A stretch of 64,000 nt of DNA from Photobacterium arenosum (GCF_014841115.1 NZ_JACYTP010000002.1:124001-188000), one strand, 5' to 3'. Positions 31,583-40,459 are shown, counted from the first letter of the stretch. Made by a program: numbers and translations. The notes: generated by a model from the sequence alone, not told the origin.

Positions 31583-32218
31583 ATGAAAAAATTGACCATC
31601 TTGCTGTTGTCGCTGCTGACAGCATCATGTGCATACTCACCAATTTATAATGGTAAAGAGAGCTATACGGGCAGCAATTTTCTGCTGGCGGAAACGCCTC
31701 GCCATACCATGGACTTTTTTATTGAAGGTCTGACCAAGCAGTTGGTCGATTCGAATCAGTACCTGACAGCGAAAACACCGCTGGCCGTGACTTCATTTGT
31801 TGATATGCAGCAGATGAATGAAACAAACTGGCTGGGTAATGCCGTTTCTGAAGGCTTCATGTATCACATGCAGCAATTGGGATACACTGTGGTGGATTAC
31901 AAGGCAACCGGTGCGATACGTGTGACAGCGGAAGGGGATTTTTCCCTGAGCCGTAACTGGAAGGAACTGGCTGCTGAACAACCGGTGGACTATGTACTGA
32001 CCGGGACAATGCTGCGCCAGGGTGGCGGGGTGTTGATCAATGCACGTGTGATTGGTATGCGCTCCCGCGTCGTGATCGCCAGCGCCCAGGGATTCCTGCC
32101 GGAAGACCGGATCGGACGCGATTTGGATACACTCAATAAAATGCGTCTGGAAAACGGTGTTCTGATTCGCTCAGAAGCAACAAAATTTGAGAACAATTCA
32201 ATTATTTTAAAACCTTAG
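31583..32218 (+). CDS. flgO: Flagellar outer-membrane lipoprotein FlgO
   Basis: This 211-residue protein has a lipoprotein signal with the lipobox ending LTASC (Cys16). A FlgO domain follows (MDFFIEGLTKQLVDSNQYL through DYVLTGTMLRQGGGVLINARV). FlgO and FlgP form outer-membrane structures at the base of the sheathed polar flagellum and support motility in Vibrio. It is followed 8 bp later by flgP. Confidence 0.93.
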   Translation: MKKLTILLLSLLTASCAYSPIYNGKESYTGSNFLLAETPRHTMDFFIEGLTKQLVDSNQYLTAKTPLAVTSFVDMQQMNETNWLGNAVSEGFMYHMQQLGYTVVDYKATGAIRVTAEGDFSLSRNWKELAAEQPVDYVLTGTMLRQGGGVLINARVIGMRSRVVIASAQGFLPEDRIGRDLDTLNKMRLENGVLIRSEATKFENNSIILKP

Positions 32219-32226
32219 GAGTCACT

Positions 32227-32655
32227 ATGCGGTTTTGGTGGATGGCTGTTTTGCTGATTACCCTGTCTGGTTGCCAGCCGTTAACAGAATTTCGCGATAT
32301 CAACTTGCTGACAGCGGTTGGCTACGCTTCAATCAGCGAGCAACGCGGTCAAACCCTTGAAGAAAAACGCCTTCGTGCGATGCGGGCTTCGAAAGTGGAT
32401 GCTTACCGTGAGCTGACCGAGCAGGTCTATGGCATGCGTATCAGTGCCAGGACGGGACTGACAGATCAGCAACTTGATTCAGAAGAGACCGATGGCGCGG
32501 TGGACGGCGTGATTCGCGGAGCAGAAGTGATCCGCAGCTACCCGGTAGGCGATAGTTATGTGACTGAAATGCAGCTCGATTTAAATAAAATGGAGCGAAT
32601 GAAGCAGCAGGGTGAGGTCTATCATGTACCTGCGAATCAGGAAGTGATGTTCTAA
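32227..32655 (+). CDS. flgP: Flagellar outer-membrane lipoprotein FlgP
   Basis: This 142-residue lipoprotein has the lipobox LSGC (Cys16). A FlgP domain follows (LTAVGYASISEQRGQTLEEKRLRAMRASKVDAYRELTEQVYG). FlgP forms the basal disk/H-ring-associated layer in Vibrio and Campylobacter motors. It is cotranscribed with flgO and ended by a strong hairpin. Confidence 0.94.
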   Translation: MRFWWMAVLLITLSGCQPLTEFRDINLLTAVGYASISEQRGQTLEEKRLRAMRASKVDAYRELTEQVYGMRISARTGLTDQQLDSEETDGAVDGVIRGAEVIRSYPVGDSYVTEMQLDLNKMERMKQQGEVYHVPANQEVMF

Positions 32656-32671
32656 ATACGCTTTCGTCAGG

Positions 32672-32712
32672 CAAGGCGGCAACTTTATGCCAGTCAGGTT
32701 GCCGCCTTGTCT
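32672..32712 (+). terminator. Terminator after flgP
   Basis: A perfect 12-bp stem (CAAGGCGGCAAC / GTTGCCGCCTTG) with a 14-nt loop and a T-rich tail. It lies just before the end of the convergent UPF0126 gene. Confidence 0.8.
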
Positions 32713-32718
32713 TTGTCT

Positions 32719-33360
32719 CTAACTCTTTGCTTCTTCTTTCGGCTTGTCTGCTGACTCATCTATCCGAAAAACGGGAAGTTGCCAGCTGAAACGAATCGCG
32801 GCAAGGCGCAGCAGAAACCCTGTCACCAGTGTGACCCCTATCGCAATGTTCTCCGACACACCAAAGTGAAGCTGGGCCATGTAGAGTCCGGCAGCAATAA
32901 ATGCGACCGAAGCGTACAGCTCTTTGTGAAGCACTAATGGCGTGCGACGGCAGATCAGATCCCGAAGCAAACCACCAAATACACCCGTTACCACGGCGGC
33001 AACCAGACAGATGATCACAGGTTGCCCCATGTTCATAGCAACCCGGCAGCCCAAGATGCTGAATACGATCAGACCTAATGCATCTAAAATAACGAATATT
33101 TTATGAAAGCGAACCACCAGAGGCGCAATCCAGGTGGTGGCTAACCCCGCCAGGCACGTGATAAGCAGATACTGCGGGTTGGCAATCCAGTTCAGGGGAT
33201 AATGACCCAAGAGTATGTCCCGAACCGTCCCGCCGCCTATGGCTGTTGCACTGGCAACCAGCATCACACCAAACCAGTCCATGTGGCGCTTGCCGGCAGC
33301 CAGAGCGCCTGTCATCGCTTCTGCGGTGATCCCGACAATATATAAAATGGTTAATAGCAT
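32719..33360 (-). CDS. UPF0126 / trimeric cation-channel-like membrane protein
   Basis: This 213-residue polytopic membrane protein has two UPF0126 repeats, each about 80 residues with a Gly-rich motif (SATAIGGGTVRDILLGHYP in the first, AAVVTGVFGGLLRDLICRR in the second), and about seven hydrophobic helices. The family is related to TRIC-type channels; substrate unknown. It lies among flagellar genes but has no evident link to them and may be an insertion into the ancestral order. Confidence 0.85.
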   Translation of the reverse strand: MLLTILYIVGITAEAMTGALAAGKRHMDWFGVMLVASATAIGGGTVRDILLGHYPLNWIANPQYLLITCLAGLATTWIAPLVVRFHKIFVILDALGLIVFSILGCRVAMNMGQPVIICLVAAVVTGVFGGLLRDLICRRTPLVLHKELYASVAFIAAGLYMAQLHFGVSENIAIGVTLVTGFLLRLAAIRFSWQLPVFRIDESADKPKEEAKS

Positions 33361-33422
33361 GAAAATCAGACTCTTAGTGAATAGGGATAAGGTATTGGGC
33401 GCAATGGTAAATGTGATTCAAG

Positions 33423-33608
33423 TCAATATCCAATGAAATTTTTGAGTGGTTTCATTAGCTGACGTAATTCTGACACCCGAATGCCAAACAGATAGCCTTG
33501 CAAGCCATTCTGGCTGAGAGTGACTACGAGATGGGAATGAACAGTTTGAATGCTACCAGTTCGGCCTTGATTTATAACGTTTTTGCACAGAGACAGACAT
33601 AGAGCACA
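33423..33608 (-). pseudogene. Possible remnant of an EAL-domain phosphodiesterase gene (C-terminal end)
   Basis: An open minus-strand frame of 61 codons has no start codon with a ribosome site. It reads ...VVTLSQNGLQGYLFG then IRVSELRQLMKPLKNFIGY and stops. NGLQGYLFG-x-x-V resembles the end of EAL domains (QGYLFGRPV-type), where it follows the last catalytic strand. The rest of the domain is missing: an in-frame stop lies just upstream and flgN begins soon after. A decayed gene is inferred; chance similarity is possible. Confidence 0.35.
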
Positions 33609-33645
33609 TCAGTGTCAAATAACTGACGGGTAATGGGCGGGGGAT

Positions 33646-34071
33646 TCAGGCTTTCAGGTTCGTGCCTAAGGAACGCAGATTCTGTGCAACACCTTCTTTG
33701 TTGTATGTCTGGTGATGACCCAGGCTCTGCTGGAACAGATTGTTAAGTTTGTGGAAACTGAGCTGCGCACGCTGCAAAGCGGCACCGTTAATCTCGTTCT
33801 GGCTTCGGCATTCGTCAACCAGCGCCTGGATGGCTTCCACCTGACGGGTAAGCTCAGGATTTTCTTTCAACTGACTGCTTTGCGAATGTCGGGCGATTTG
33901 CTGATCCTGAAGCTGGATTTTATCGACCAGTGATTTTTTGTCACTGGCATGCCGGGTAATGTCGCCAGCCTCACGGTTCACAATTGACGCCCTTTCCTGC
34001 TCTAGCAGGCGTAACAGAGCCTCAAGCGTGGCATGTTGCTGGGCAAGTAATTGTTCTATGGTTGGCGACAT
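33646..34071 (-). CDS. flgN: Flagellar export chaperone FlgN
   Basis: This 141-residue, mostly helical cytoplasmic protein is the chaperone for hook-filament junction proteins FlgK and FlgL. It opens MSPTIEQLLAQQHATLEALLRLLEQER and is rich in Gln/Leu heptads typical of FlgN. It follows flgM by 42 bp in the flgA-flgM-flgN order common in Vibrio. Confidence 0.9.
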   Translation of the reverse strand: MSPTIEQLLAQQHATLEALLRLLEQERASIVNREAGDITRHASDKKSLVDKIQLQDQQIARHSQSSQLKENPELTRQVEAIQALVDECRSQNEINGAALQRAQLSFHKLNNLFQQSLGHHQTYNKEGVAQNLRSLGTNLKA

Positions 34072-34113
34072 GTTTCTGCACTCCGGCGCTGAATCTGCAA
34101 GCTATGGATAATA

Positions 34114-34425
34114 TCAGAGCCCGCGTAATTCGTCCTCAAATCGCAGCATATTGCTGGCCAGCCGATCCGCATCAACCTGGTAGGAACCATTGCTGATGGC
34201 ATTTTTAATCGACTCGACCTTGTTGCGATCAAAGCTCGGTTCAGCAGCCAGTTGCTGATGAATTTGCCCGACCGCACGTGCCTGCGAGCTCAGTGAGACC
34301 GCATCCCGAGGCGTGTGACCAGACTCTTCTCTGGCCTCGGTCCTGCCTTGTGTGTTGTTCGTACTGCTACTGTTGCGCAGGTTGCTTAACAGCTGACCAC
34401 TACGCAGGGAATCAATACTTGCCAT
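34114..34425 (-). CDS. flgM: Anti-sigma28 factor FlgM
   Basis: FlgM holds FliA (sigma28) inactive until the hook is complete, when it is exported. The 103-residue protein has the usual Ser/Asn/Thr-rich N-terminal export part and the C-terminal sigma-binding segment (FDRNKVESIKNAISNGSYQVDADRLASNMLRFE). A clear sigma28-type promoter precedes it, consistent with autoregulation, and flgN follows. Confidence 0.94.
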   Translation of the reverse strand: MASIDSLRSGQLLSNLRNSSSTNNTQGRTEAREESGHTPRDAVSLSSQARAVGQIHQQLAAEPSFDRNKVESIKNAISNGSYQVDADRLASNMLRFEDELRGL

Positions 34426-34466
34426 AATCGTGTTGCCTTTAACAGATATTCATCGTTGATGCCCTG

Positions 34467-34493
34467 CTATCGGCAAGGCTATGACTAACTTTA
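34467..34493 (-). promoter_or_regulatory. Sigma28-type promoter for flgM-flgN
   Basis: On the minus strand: TAAA, 15 bp, GCCGATAG, one mismatch at the final base of the FliA consensus. It lies 42 bp before the flgM start. Confidence 0.75.
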
Positions 34494-34506
34494 GCATTTT
34501 TTTCGT

Positions 34507-35214
34507 TCAGTACTTCACTGTGACTTCACCAACTGCGGTAATGGTCGCATTGATAATGCGGCGTGATTTATTGTTCTGCACCCGTATGTCTTCACCCAGA
34601 GAGCCATCGGAGAGCGCTGTCCCCTTAGTTACTATGTTCAGGCCACTCTGGCCTGCTCTGATCAGCACGGAATCGTTACGGCATACCAGGCAGATATCAT
34701 TACCCAGCACAGCCTCACCCATGTTGATATTACGTTTTACTGTCGAGCCGATGATTTGCTCAGGGTATTCGAACACTATGCCTCTCTGATAACGACTCTC
34801 AACCTGACGTACCTGCAAGTCTGAGTCGGCAATGACTGCGCCGCGGGCCAGTGGTCTTGCGGCAACGACTCTGGGCAGCAAGAGGGAAACCTGCACCGGT
34901 ACGTAAACCTGCCAATTTGTTGAAGGGCAGCTGACCAGAACGGTGACATTGCCGGTCAGAGACTGCTTACCCGGCACAGACGTATCAAGTGCGTCTTGGC
35001 AATCACCAATGCGTAACCGGTTATCCAGCTCGGAGGCTGTAATGTCCAATTCTCCGCGCTCTGGTTTGTCCACCAGGCTTCTGATGTGATCCGCTGCTGC
35101 CTCGCGCACATTACTGAGCATATTATCGCTAGCAGCAATTGCATTCATGCTTAAGAAACCGCACAGTATGCCGATAAAGATTAAACAGAGTGTAAATTGT
35201 GTTCTTCCTGTCAC
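34507..35214 (-). CDS. flgA: P-ring assembly chaperone FlgA
   Basis: FlgA is a periplasmic protein that assists FlgI to form the P ring. The best start is GTG 35214, which yields a 235-residue precursor with a good signal peptide (QFTLCLIFIGILCGFLSMNAIA). The frame extends to ATG 35301, but that would cover the cheV promoter region. The C-terminal SAF domain is evident (VVAARPLARGAVIADSDLQVRQVE; GSVKRNINMGEAVLGNDI), ending in a second beta module (IRVQNNKSRRIINATITAVGEV). Confidence 0.88.
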   Translation of the reverse strand: MTGRTQFTLCLIFIGILCGFLSMNAIAASDNMLSNVREAAADHIRSLVDKPERGELDITASELDNRLRIGDCQDALDTSVPGKQSLTGNVTVLVSCPSTNWQVYVPVQVSLLLPRVVAARPLARGAVIADSDLQVRQVESRYQRGIVFEYPEQIIGSTVKRNINMGEAVLGNDICLVCRNDSVLIRAGQSGLNIVTKGTALSDGSLGEDIRVQNNKSRRIINATITAVGEVTVKY

Positions 35215-35241
35215 GCTTTTCGCTCTTTTTATGTCGCTTTC

Positions 35242-35256
35242 TGGGGCTACAATTGC
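35242..35256 (+). promoter_or_regulatory. Candidate sigma54 site upstream of cheV
   Basis: TGGGGC-N5-TTGC keeps the invariant GG and GC at the correct 10-nt spacing of the -24/-12 consensus (TGGCAC-N5-TTGC). It lies about 97 bp before the cheV ATG. The -24 box is not ideal. Confidence 0.45.
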
Positions 35257-35352
35257 CCCATGATAGGGGATTTTGACTCGGATTACCCGTTGATCCTTCA
35301 AGATTGTCTATTTTTACAACAATTCATTTCGACAACTTTGGAGTCACGTTAT

Positions 35353-36270
35353 ATGTCGGGGATATTGGATTCTGTGAACCAGCGCACTCAGCTTGTGGGA
35401 CAAAACCGTCTCGAGTTGCTGACCTTCAAGCTGAACCGCCGCCAGCGCTACGGCATTAATGTCTTCAAGGTCAAAGAGGTACTGCAGTGCCCTAAGCTCA
35501 CAGCCATGCCGAATCTTCATCCGCTGGTGAAAGGGATAGCCCATATTCGTGGTCAGACCATTTCTGTGATTGACATGAGCCTGGCAACTGGCGGACGTCC
35601 GATTGAGAGCACAGAAAATTGTTTTGTGATCATCTCCGAGTTTAATCGCTCTGTGCAGGGTTTTTTGGTGTCTGCTGTTGAGCGAATCATTAATATGAAC
35701 TGGGAAGACATTCTTCCGCCTCCTAAAGGTGCAGGCAGTGGTAACTACCTGACCGCGGTGACAGAAATTGATGGTGAATTGGTCGAAATTCTGGATGTGG
35801 AAAAAATCCTGGATGAAATTTCTCCAAGGCACACGGAAGTGTCACAGACATTGCGGGATGAGATGATTCGTGACAATCCGGTCACTCGCCGCGTACTGGT
35901 GGCTGATGACTCCAGTGTGGCGCGTAAACAGGTGCAAAGGGCAATTGAATCAATCGGTTGCGAGTGCATTCTGGTGAAGGATGGTAAAGAAGCCCTCAAC
36001 AAGCTCCGTGAAATGGCAACAGAAGATAGTATCTATAATCAGCTTGATTTAGTGATTTCTGATATCGAAATGCCTGAAATGGACGGTTATACCCTGACGG
36101 CGGCCATCAGAAATGATGCCAAACTAAAAGATTTACATGTTATCCTGCACACCTCGTTGAGTGGGGTATTTAATCAGGCCATGGTAGACAGAGTCGGTGC
36201 TAATGCGTTTATTCCCAAGTTTAATCCTGATGAACTTGGCGCAGCAGTTAAAGCGGCCATGCCTGAATAA
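35353..36270 (+). CDS. cheV: Chemotaxis coupling protein CheV
   Basis: This 305-residue CheW-receiver fusion has an N-terminal CheW domain (residues ~15-155; LTFKLNRRQRYGINVFKVKEV, GIAHIRGQTISVIDM) and a C-terminal receiver domain with phosphoacceptor Asp in DLVISDIEMPEMDGY and Lys in AFIPKFNPDELG. It links receptors to CheA and may adapt signalling. ATG 35353 (MSGILDSVNQRT) gives the family length; the longer frame upstream is unsupported. It is followed 19 bp later by cheR. Confidence 0.93.
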   Translation: MSGILDSVNQRTQLVGQNRLELLTFKLNRRQRYGINVFKVKEVLQCPKLTAMPNLHPLVKGIAHIRGQTISVIDMSLATGGRPIESTENCFVIISEFNRSVQGFLVSAVERIINMNWEDILPPPKGAGSGNYLTAVTEIDGELVEILDVEKILDEISPRHTEVSQTLRDEMIRDNPVTRRVLVADDSSVARKQVQRAIESIGCECILVKDGKEALNKLREMATEDSIYNQLDLVISDIEMPEMDGYTLTAAIRNDAKLKDLHVILHTSLSGVFNQAMVDRVGANAFIPKFNPDELGAAVKAAMPE

Positions 36271-36289
36271 ACTAACGTTAGAGTAGTAG

Positions 36290-37120
36290 ATGACAGCCAT
36301 AACAATTAAAGACCAGGAATATCGAGATTTTTGCCGTTTCTTGGAAGGTCAATGCGGTATCATTCTTGGCGACAGCAAGCAGTATCTGGTTCGGAGTCGC
36401 CTGAGTCCTTTGGTCAACCGCTTTGGTCTGGCGTCGCTCTCTGAATTGTTGCAGATTGTGATCAGTGGCCGTAACCGTGAATTACGGGTCGCGGCAGTTG
36501 ATGCCATGACAACGAATGAGACACTGTGGTTCAGGGATACCTATCCGTATACTGTACTGGCCGACAAGATCCTGCCGGAACTGGCCACGAATAAGCGGCC
36601 GATACGCATCTGGTCTTCCGCAAGCTCTTCAGGCCAGGAGCCATACTCCATTGCCATGACAGTCCTGGAAACACAGCAGCGCCGCCCTGGTATGTTGCCA
36701 CTGGGTATTCAGGTGACTGCCACAGATATTTCGCAAACCATGCTGGATATGTGCCGGACGGGTGTGTATGACGCTCTGGCGTTAGGCCGTGGCCTGTCCC
36801 CGGAGCGCCGGCAAGCGTTTTTCGAACCGATTGGCGACGGGCGGATGCGAATTGGCAGCAAGGTAAAGCAGATGGTAAATTTTCGTCCGCAAAACCTGAA
36901 AGACAGCTACGCGTTGCTCGGTAAGTTTGATGTGATTTTCTGCCGCAATGTCCTGATTTATTTTGCGCCAGAGATGAAAGCGAAAGTGCTCAATCAAATG
37001 GCGGCCAGCCTGAACCCAGGCGGTTACCTGCTGCTGGGCGCATCTGAGTCTCTGACCGGACTGACTGACAGGTTTGAGATGATCCGCTGTAACCCGGGTA
37101 TTATCTACAAGCTGAAGTGA
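36290..37120 (+). CDS. cheR: Chemoreceptor methyltransferase CheR
   Basis: CheR methylates glutamates of chemoreceptors with S-adenosylmethionine. The 276-residue protein has the N-terminal helical domain (FLEGQCGIILGDSKQYLVRSRL) and the SAM-binding domain (IRIWSSASSSGQEPYSIAM near residue 104; FDVIFCRNVLIYF near 215; GYLLLGASESL). Full length; paired with cheV. Confidence 0.96.
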   Translation: MTAITIKDQEYRDFCRFLEGQCGIILGDSKQYLVRSRLSPLVNRFGLASLSELLQIVISGRNRELRVAAVDAMTTNETLWFRDTYPYTVLADKILPELATNKRPIRIWSSASSSGQEPYSIAMTVLETQQRRPGMLPLGIQVTATDISQTMLDMCRTGVYDALALGRGLSPERRQAFFEPIGDGRMRIGSKVKQMVNFRPQNLKDSYALLGKFDVIFCRNVLIYFAPEMKAKVLNQMAASLNPGGYLLLGASESLTGLTDRFEMIRCNPGIIYKLK

Positions 37121-37181
37121 TGCCGTCGTAGTCGAGCCGACGCATTAGAACTGATGCATGAGAACAGAAGTATTAGAACAG

Positions 37182-37206
37182 AGGGGTCCGTAATGGACCC
37201 TTTTTT
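37182..37206 (+). terminator. Terminator after cheR
   Basis: GGGTCC, a 5-nt loop, GGACCC, then six T. Confidence 0.85.
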
Positions 37207-37287
37207 GCATCCCTGCATTTGTGCTTTGCCCCCGCAAGACTGCCGGCATCGCCTCCTTTCGTTCCGCTATCACACCATTTTCAATAT

Positions 37288-37302
37288 TGGCACGCCCTTT
37301 GC
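37288..37302 (+). promoter_or_regulatory. Sigma54 promoter upstream of flgB
   Basis: TGGCAC-GCCCT-TTGC is a perfect -24/-12 consensus match, 34 bp before flgB. It should drive flgBCDE with FlrC as the likely activator. Confidence 0.88.
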
Positions 37303-37335
37303 AGATAAATCAGTAAGTGATTCAGGAGGCAGACG

Positions 37336-37731
37336 ATGGCCATTTCTTTTGATAAAGCATTAGGTGTGCACCAATACACAGTTGGTGTCAGGGGTAAAAG
37401 GGCTGAAACCCTTGCCAGTAACATCGCTAACGCCAATACACCCGGTTATAAAGCAAAAGACATGGACTTTCAGCGCGCGCTGAATGCGGCAACATCAGAG
37501 GCAAAAGTTGGCCTCAGCCGTACCAATGAGCGGCATATTGCTGCCTCCACCAAAGTCATGGGTGAACAGAAGTACCGTGTGCCCGATCAGCCGGATACCG
37601 GTGATGGCAACACGGTCGATGCTCAGTTGGAGCAAAACCTGTTTATGCAAAACGCGCTGGAGTATCAGGCATCGCTGGATTTTCTGGGCTCGAAATTCAG
37701 TAATCTGAGCAAGGCATTAAAAGGGGATTAA
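37336..37731 (+). CDS. flgB: Flagellar proximal rod protein FlgB
   Basis: This 131-residue rod component has the N-terminal rod/hook consensus (LASNIANANTPGYKAKDMDF) and a short C-terminal helix (EQNLFMQNALEYQASLDFLGSKF). It sits closest to the MS ring in the rod. First gene of the flgBCDE cluster, preceded by a perfect sigma54 promoter; flgC starts 3 bp after its stop. Confidence 0.96.
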   Translation: MAISFDKALGVHQYTVGVRGKRAETLASNIANANTPGYKAKDMDFQRALNAATSEAKVGLSRTNERHIAASTKVMGEQKYRVPDQPDTGDGNTVDAQLEQNLFMQNALEYQASLDFLGSKFSNLSKALKGD

Positions 37732-37734
37732 TAA

Positions 37735-38151
37735 ATGAGTTTGTTTAACGTTTTTAATGTCACCGGTTCGGCAATGAGTGCGGAATCCGTACGTCTGAAC
37801 ACCACGGCCAGTAACATGGCGAATGCCAACACCGTCAGCAGCTCTGCGGCACAAACGTACAAGGCGCGTCACCCTGTGTTCGAGGCGGCGCTGCAAAGTG
37901 CCAGCTACCAGCGTGAAGAAAGTGTTCCTGTAAGGGTGAAAGCCATTGTCGAAAGCCAGAAGCCTTTGACGGCGGAATATAACCCGGCACACCCTTTGGC
38001 CAATGCCGAAGGCTATATCTATAAACCGAACGTTAACGTGATGGAAGAGATGGCGAACATGATCTCGGCTTCACGTTCCTATCAAAGCAATGTTCAGGTC
38101 GCAGATGCCAGTAAGCAGATGCTGATGCGAACACTGCAGATGGGCAAATAA
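37735..38151 (+). CDS. flgC: Flagellar proximal rod protein FlgC
   Basis: This 138-residue rod protein has the rod/hook N-terminal motif (LNTTASNMANANTVSSSA) and the C-terminal motif (NVNVMEEMANMISASRSYQSNVQV). It is exported by the flagellar type III system and assembles with FlgB and FlgF. Length matches the family. Confidence 0.97.
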   Translation: MSLFNVFNVTGSAMSAESVRLNTTASNMANANTVSSSAAQTYKARHPVFEAALQSASYQREESVPVRVKAIVESQKPLTAEYNPAHPLANAEGYIYKPNVNVMEEMANMISASRSYQSNVQVADASKQMLMRTLQMGK

Positions 38152-38169
38152 GGGTAGGGAGTAACTGAC

Positions 38170-38883
38170 ATGACCGGTATTAAAGGCACAGGTCAAAGCC
38201 CTTTGTCCTATATTGACCAGCTTAAGAGCATGCAGGAGAAAAAACTGCAGTCTGAGCAGAAAGTAACTGGACAACAAGAGCTTAAGCAGGAAGATTTTCT
38301 GTCATTGCTGACCAAGCAGATGTCGCAGCAAGATCCGTTCAAACCTGTTGGTAATGATCAGATGATTGCGCAGATGGCGTCGTTTGCCACAGTTGACGGC
38401 ATCAGCAAGATGAACGAACAGTTTGGTGGCCTGAATGCTGCCATGACATCCAATCAGGCCCTGCAGGCATCTTCTCTGGTCGGCCGCGATGTGCTGGTTC
38501 CGAATCCAACCGGCTCGAAATCTGCCGAAGGTGGTGTCGCGGGAATGGTTAAGTTGCCGCAATCGCTTAATAACCTGATTGTTCGGGTTGAAAATGCGAC
38601 AGGCGAGCTGGTACGCAGCTTTGATTTAGGCTCTAAGCCTGCCGGTGATCATCGCGTGGCATGGGACGGTAAAGATGACCGCGGCAATATGTTGCCTGCC
38701 GGTAAGTATCAGCTGAAAGTCAGCGGACTGGCCGACGGCAAGAACTCAGAATTTGACGTTTCGACTTACGCCAACGTGAACAGCGTGCTGCTGGGCAATG
38801 GTGACGGTAATGTCATGCTGAATCTGGCTGGATTTGAGTCCCCGATTAAGCTGGCTGAAGTGCTGGAAGTCGGCAAGGCATAA
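38170..38883 (+). CDS. flgD: Hook assembly scaffold FlgD
   Basis: FlgD caps the growing hook and leaves when it is finished. The 237-residue protein has the conserved N-terminal export region (LKQEDFLSLLTKQMSQQDPFKPVGNDQMIAQMASFATVDG begins near residue 39) and the FlgD Ig-like and tudor-like domains (RVAWDGKDDRGNMLPAGKYQLKV). Confidence 0.96.
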   Translation: MTGIKGTGQSPLSYIDQLKSMQEKKLQSEQKVTGQQELKQEDFLSLLTKQMSQQDPFKPVGNDQMIAQMASFATVDGISKMNEQFGGLNAAMTSNQALQASSLVGRDVLVPNPTGSKSAEGGVAGMVKLPQSLNNLIVRVENATGELVRSFDLGSKPAGDHRVAWDGKDDRGNMLPAGKYQLKVSGLADGKNSEFDVSTYANVNSVLLGNGDGNVMLNLAGFESPIKLAEVLEVGKA

Positions 38884-38975
38884 CGCCGGACGCATTAATA
38901 AATCACCAGCGACATCAATAAGGTGTGGCTGGTGAACAATAAGTACGCTGTACACAGAATTCAGGAGAGTCACCT

Positions 38976-40277
38976 ATGGGCTTTAATGTCGCACTGAGTG
39001 GACTGGGCGCCGCCCAGAAAGATTTGAACACCACAAGTAACAACATTGCCAACGCCAATACCTACGGCTTTAAAGAGTCGCGGGCCGAATTTGGTGATGT
39101 GTATTCAAACTCTATTTTTTCCAACACCAAAACCACTACAGGTGGTGGTGTCCAGAATTCTGTGGTTGCTCAGCAGTTTCATGAAGGTTCCAGTATTTAT
39201 ACCAACAACCCGATGGATCTGCGTATTTCCGGTACCGGCTTTTTTGCCGTATCAGACCAGCGTCTGGAGCCGAACAATAACAGCCTGACCCGTAACGGTG
39301 CTTTCCATCTGGACAAAGATAATTACATTGTTAACTCAGAAGATCAGTTCTTATTGGGATACGGTGTGGATCAGGAAACGGATCAGGTGGTCTCTTATGA
39401 ACCACAGGCACTGAAAGTGCCGGATCAATTTGGTCAGCCGAAAGCCACCAGTCAGGTCGAGATTGGTGTCAACCTGCCTGCTAACGGCGACCCGAAAGAC
39501 ATCAATCAGTTTAACTTTGAAGACCAGGATACCTATAACAAATCCACTTCTGTCACCATGTATGACTCCTTAGGTCAGCCCTACAAAATGACCAGTTATT
39601 ATGTGAAGGACAATACGCAGCCAAATCGCTGGGCGACGTTTTATACCGTGACGGATGCCGACGGTGAGAAGCCGCTGGACATTGCCGACGGTGAGGCAAC
39701 CAATGTCGCGGGACATACCGGCGCACTGGTTGATTTTAACTTCGACGGAACAGTCGCCCAGGTAAATGGCGGTAACCCGATGATTTCTGAAGCTTTCAGT
39801 GCGGCTGGCCTGAGCATGAACGGTGCGGATGGTTCACAGACGCTGAACTTTAACTTTGATGCCCCTACTCAGTTTGCGGCGCCGTTTGAAGTGCGTAAGT
39901 TCAGTGAAAATGGTGCCACTACAGGTTATCTGGCCAAAGTGGATGTCGATGCCAAAGGCTCTATTGTGGCAACCTACAGTAACGGGGAAAACATTACCCT
40001 TGGCCGTGTCGGTATGGTTCGTGTTCCGAATGAGCAGGGGTTGCTGTCTAAGGGCGGCACTCAATGGGCGGTAAGCCAGGAGTCTGGTGCTGCTGTTTGG
40101 GGGGAGGCGACCTTCGGTGCGTTTGGTTCGGTGAAAAGCGGTACGCTGGAGCAGTCAAACATTGATATGACTCAGGAGCTGGTGGATTTGATCACCGCGC
40201 AGCGTAATTTCCAGGCCAACTCCCGTGCCCTGGAAGTGGACAACAGTCTCCAGCAGACCATACTGCAAATTCGTTAA
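38976..40277 (+). CDS. flgE: Flagellar hook protein FlgE
   Basis: This 433-residue hook subunit has the N-terminal D0 motif (LNTTSNNIANANTYGFKESRAEF), a variable middle and the C-terminal D0 helix (NIDMTQELVDLITAQRNFQANSRALEVDNSLQQ). It follows flgD by 92 bp, which may hold an extra leader; an AGGAG ribosome site precedes ATG 38976. Confidence 0.97.
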   Translation: MGFNVALSGLGAAQKDLNTTSNNIANANTYGFKESRAEFGDVYSNSIFSNTKTTTGGGVQNSVVAQQFHEGSSIYTNNPMDLRISGTGFFAVSDQRLEPNNNSLTRNGAFHLDKDNYIVNSEDQFLLGYGVDQETDQVVSYEPQALKVPDQFGQPKATSQVEIGVNLPANGDPKDINQFNFEDQDTYNKSTSVTMYDSLGQPYKMTSYYVKDNTQPNRWATFYTVTDADGEKPLDIADGEATNVAGHTGALVDFNFDGTVAQVNGGNPMISEAFSAAGLSMNGADGSQTLNFNFDAPTQFAAPFEVRKFSENGATTGYLAKVDVDAKGSIVATYSNGENITLGRVGMVRVPNEQGLLSKGGTQWAVSQESGAAVWGEATFGAFGSVKSGTLEQSNIDMTQELVDLITAQRNFQANSRALEVDNSLQQTILQIR

Positions 40278-40291
40278 TCTCATCTCGTCTG

Positions 40292-40328
40292 ACATTGCCG
40301 CCTGAGCCTCTGATGGCGGCAATGTTTG
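40292..40328 (+). terminator. Terminator-like hairpin after flgE
   Basis: A perfect 11-bp stem (ACATTGCCGCC / GGCGGCAATGT) with a 12-nt loop; only a short T-rich tail. Confidence 0.65.
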
Positions 40329-40459
40329 TCCGACACCTGTCTTTCAGATGCCATTTCTTTGGCACCTCGCTGGTTTCCCATCTGCGTTATGGCAAGCATC
40401 TCTCACTAATTACCTGATCTTTCGCTGTTTCATGACTGTTTTTCAGCCATTTACCAATG

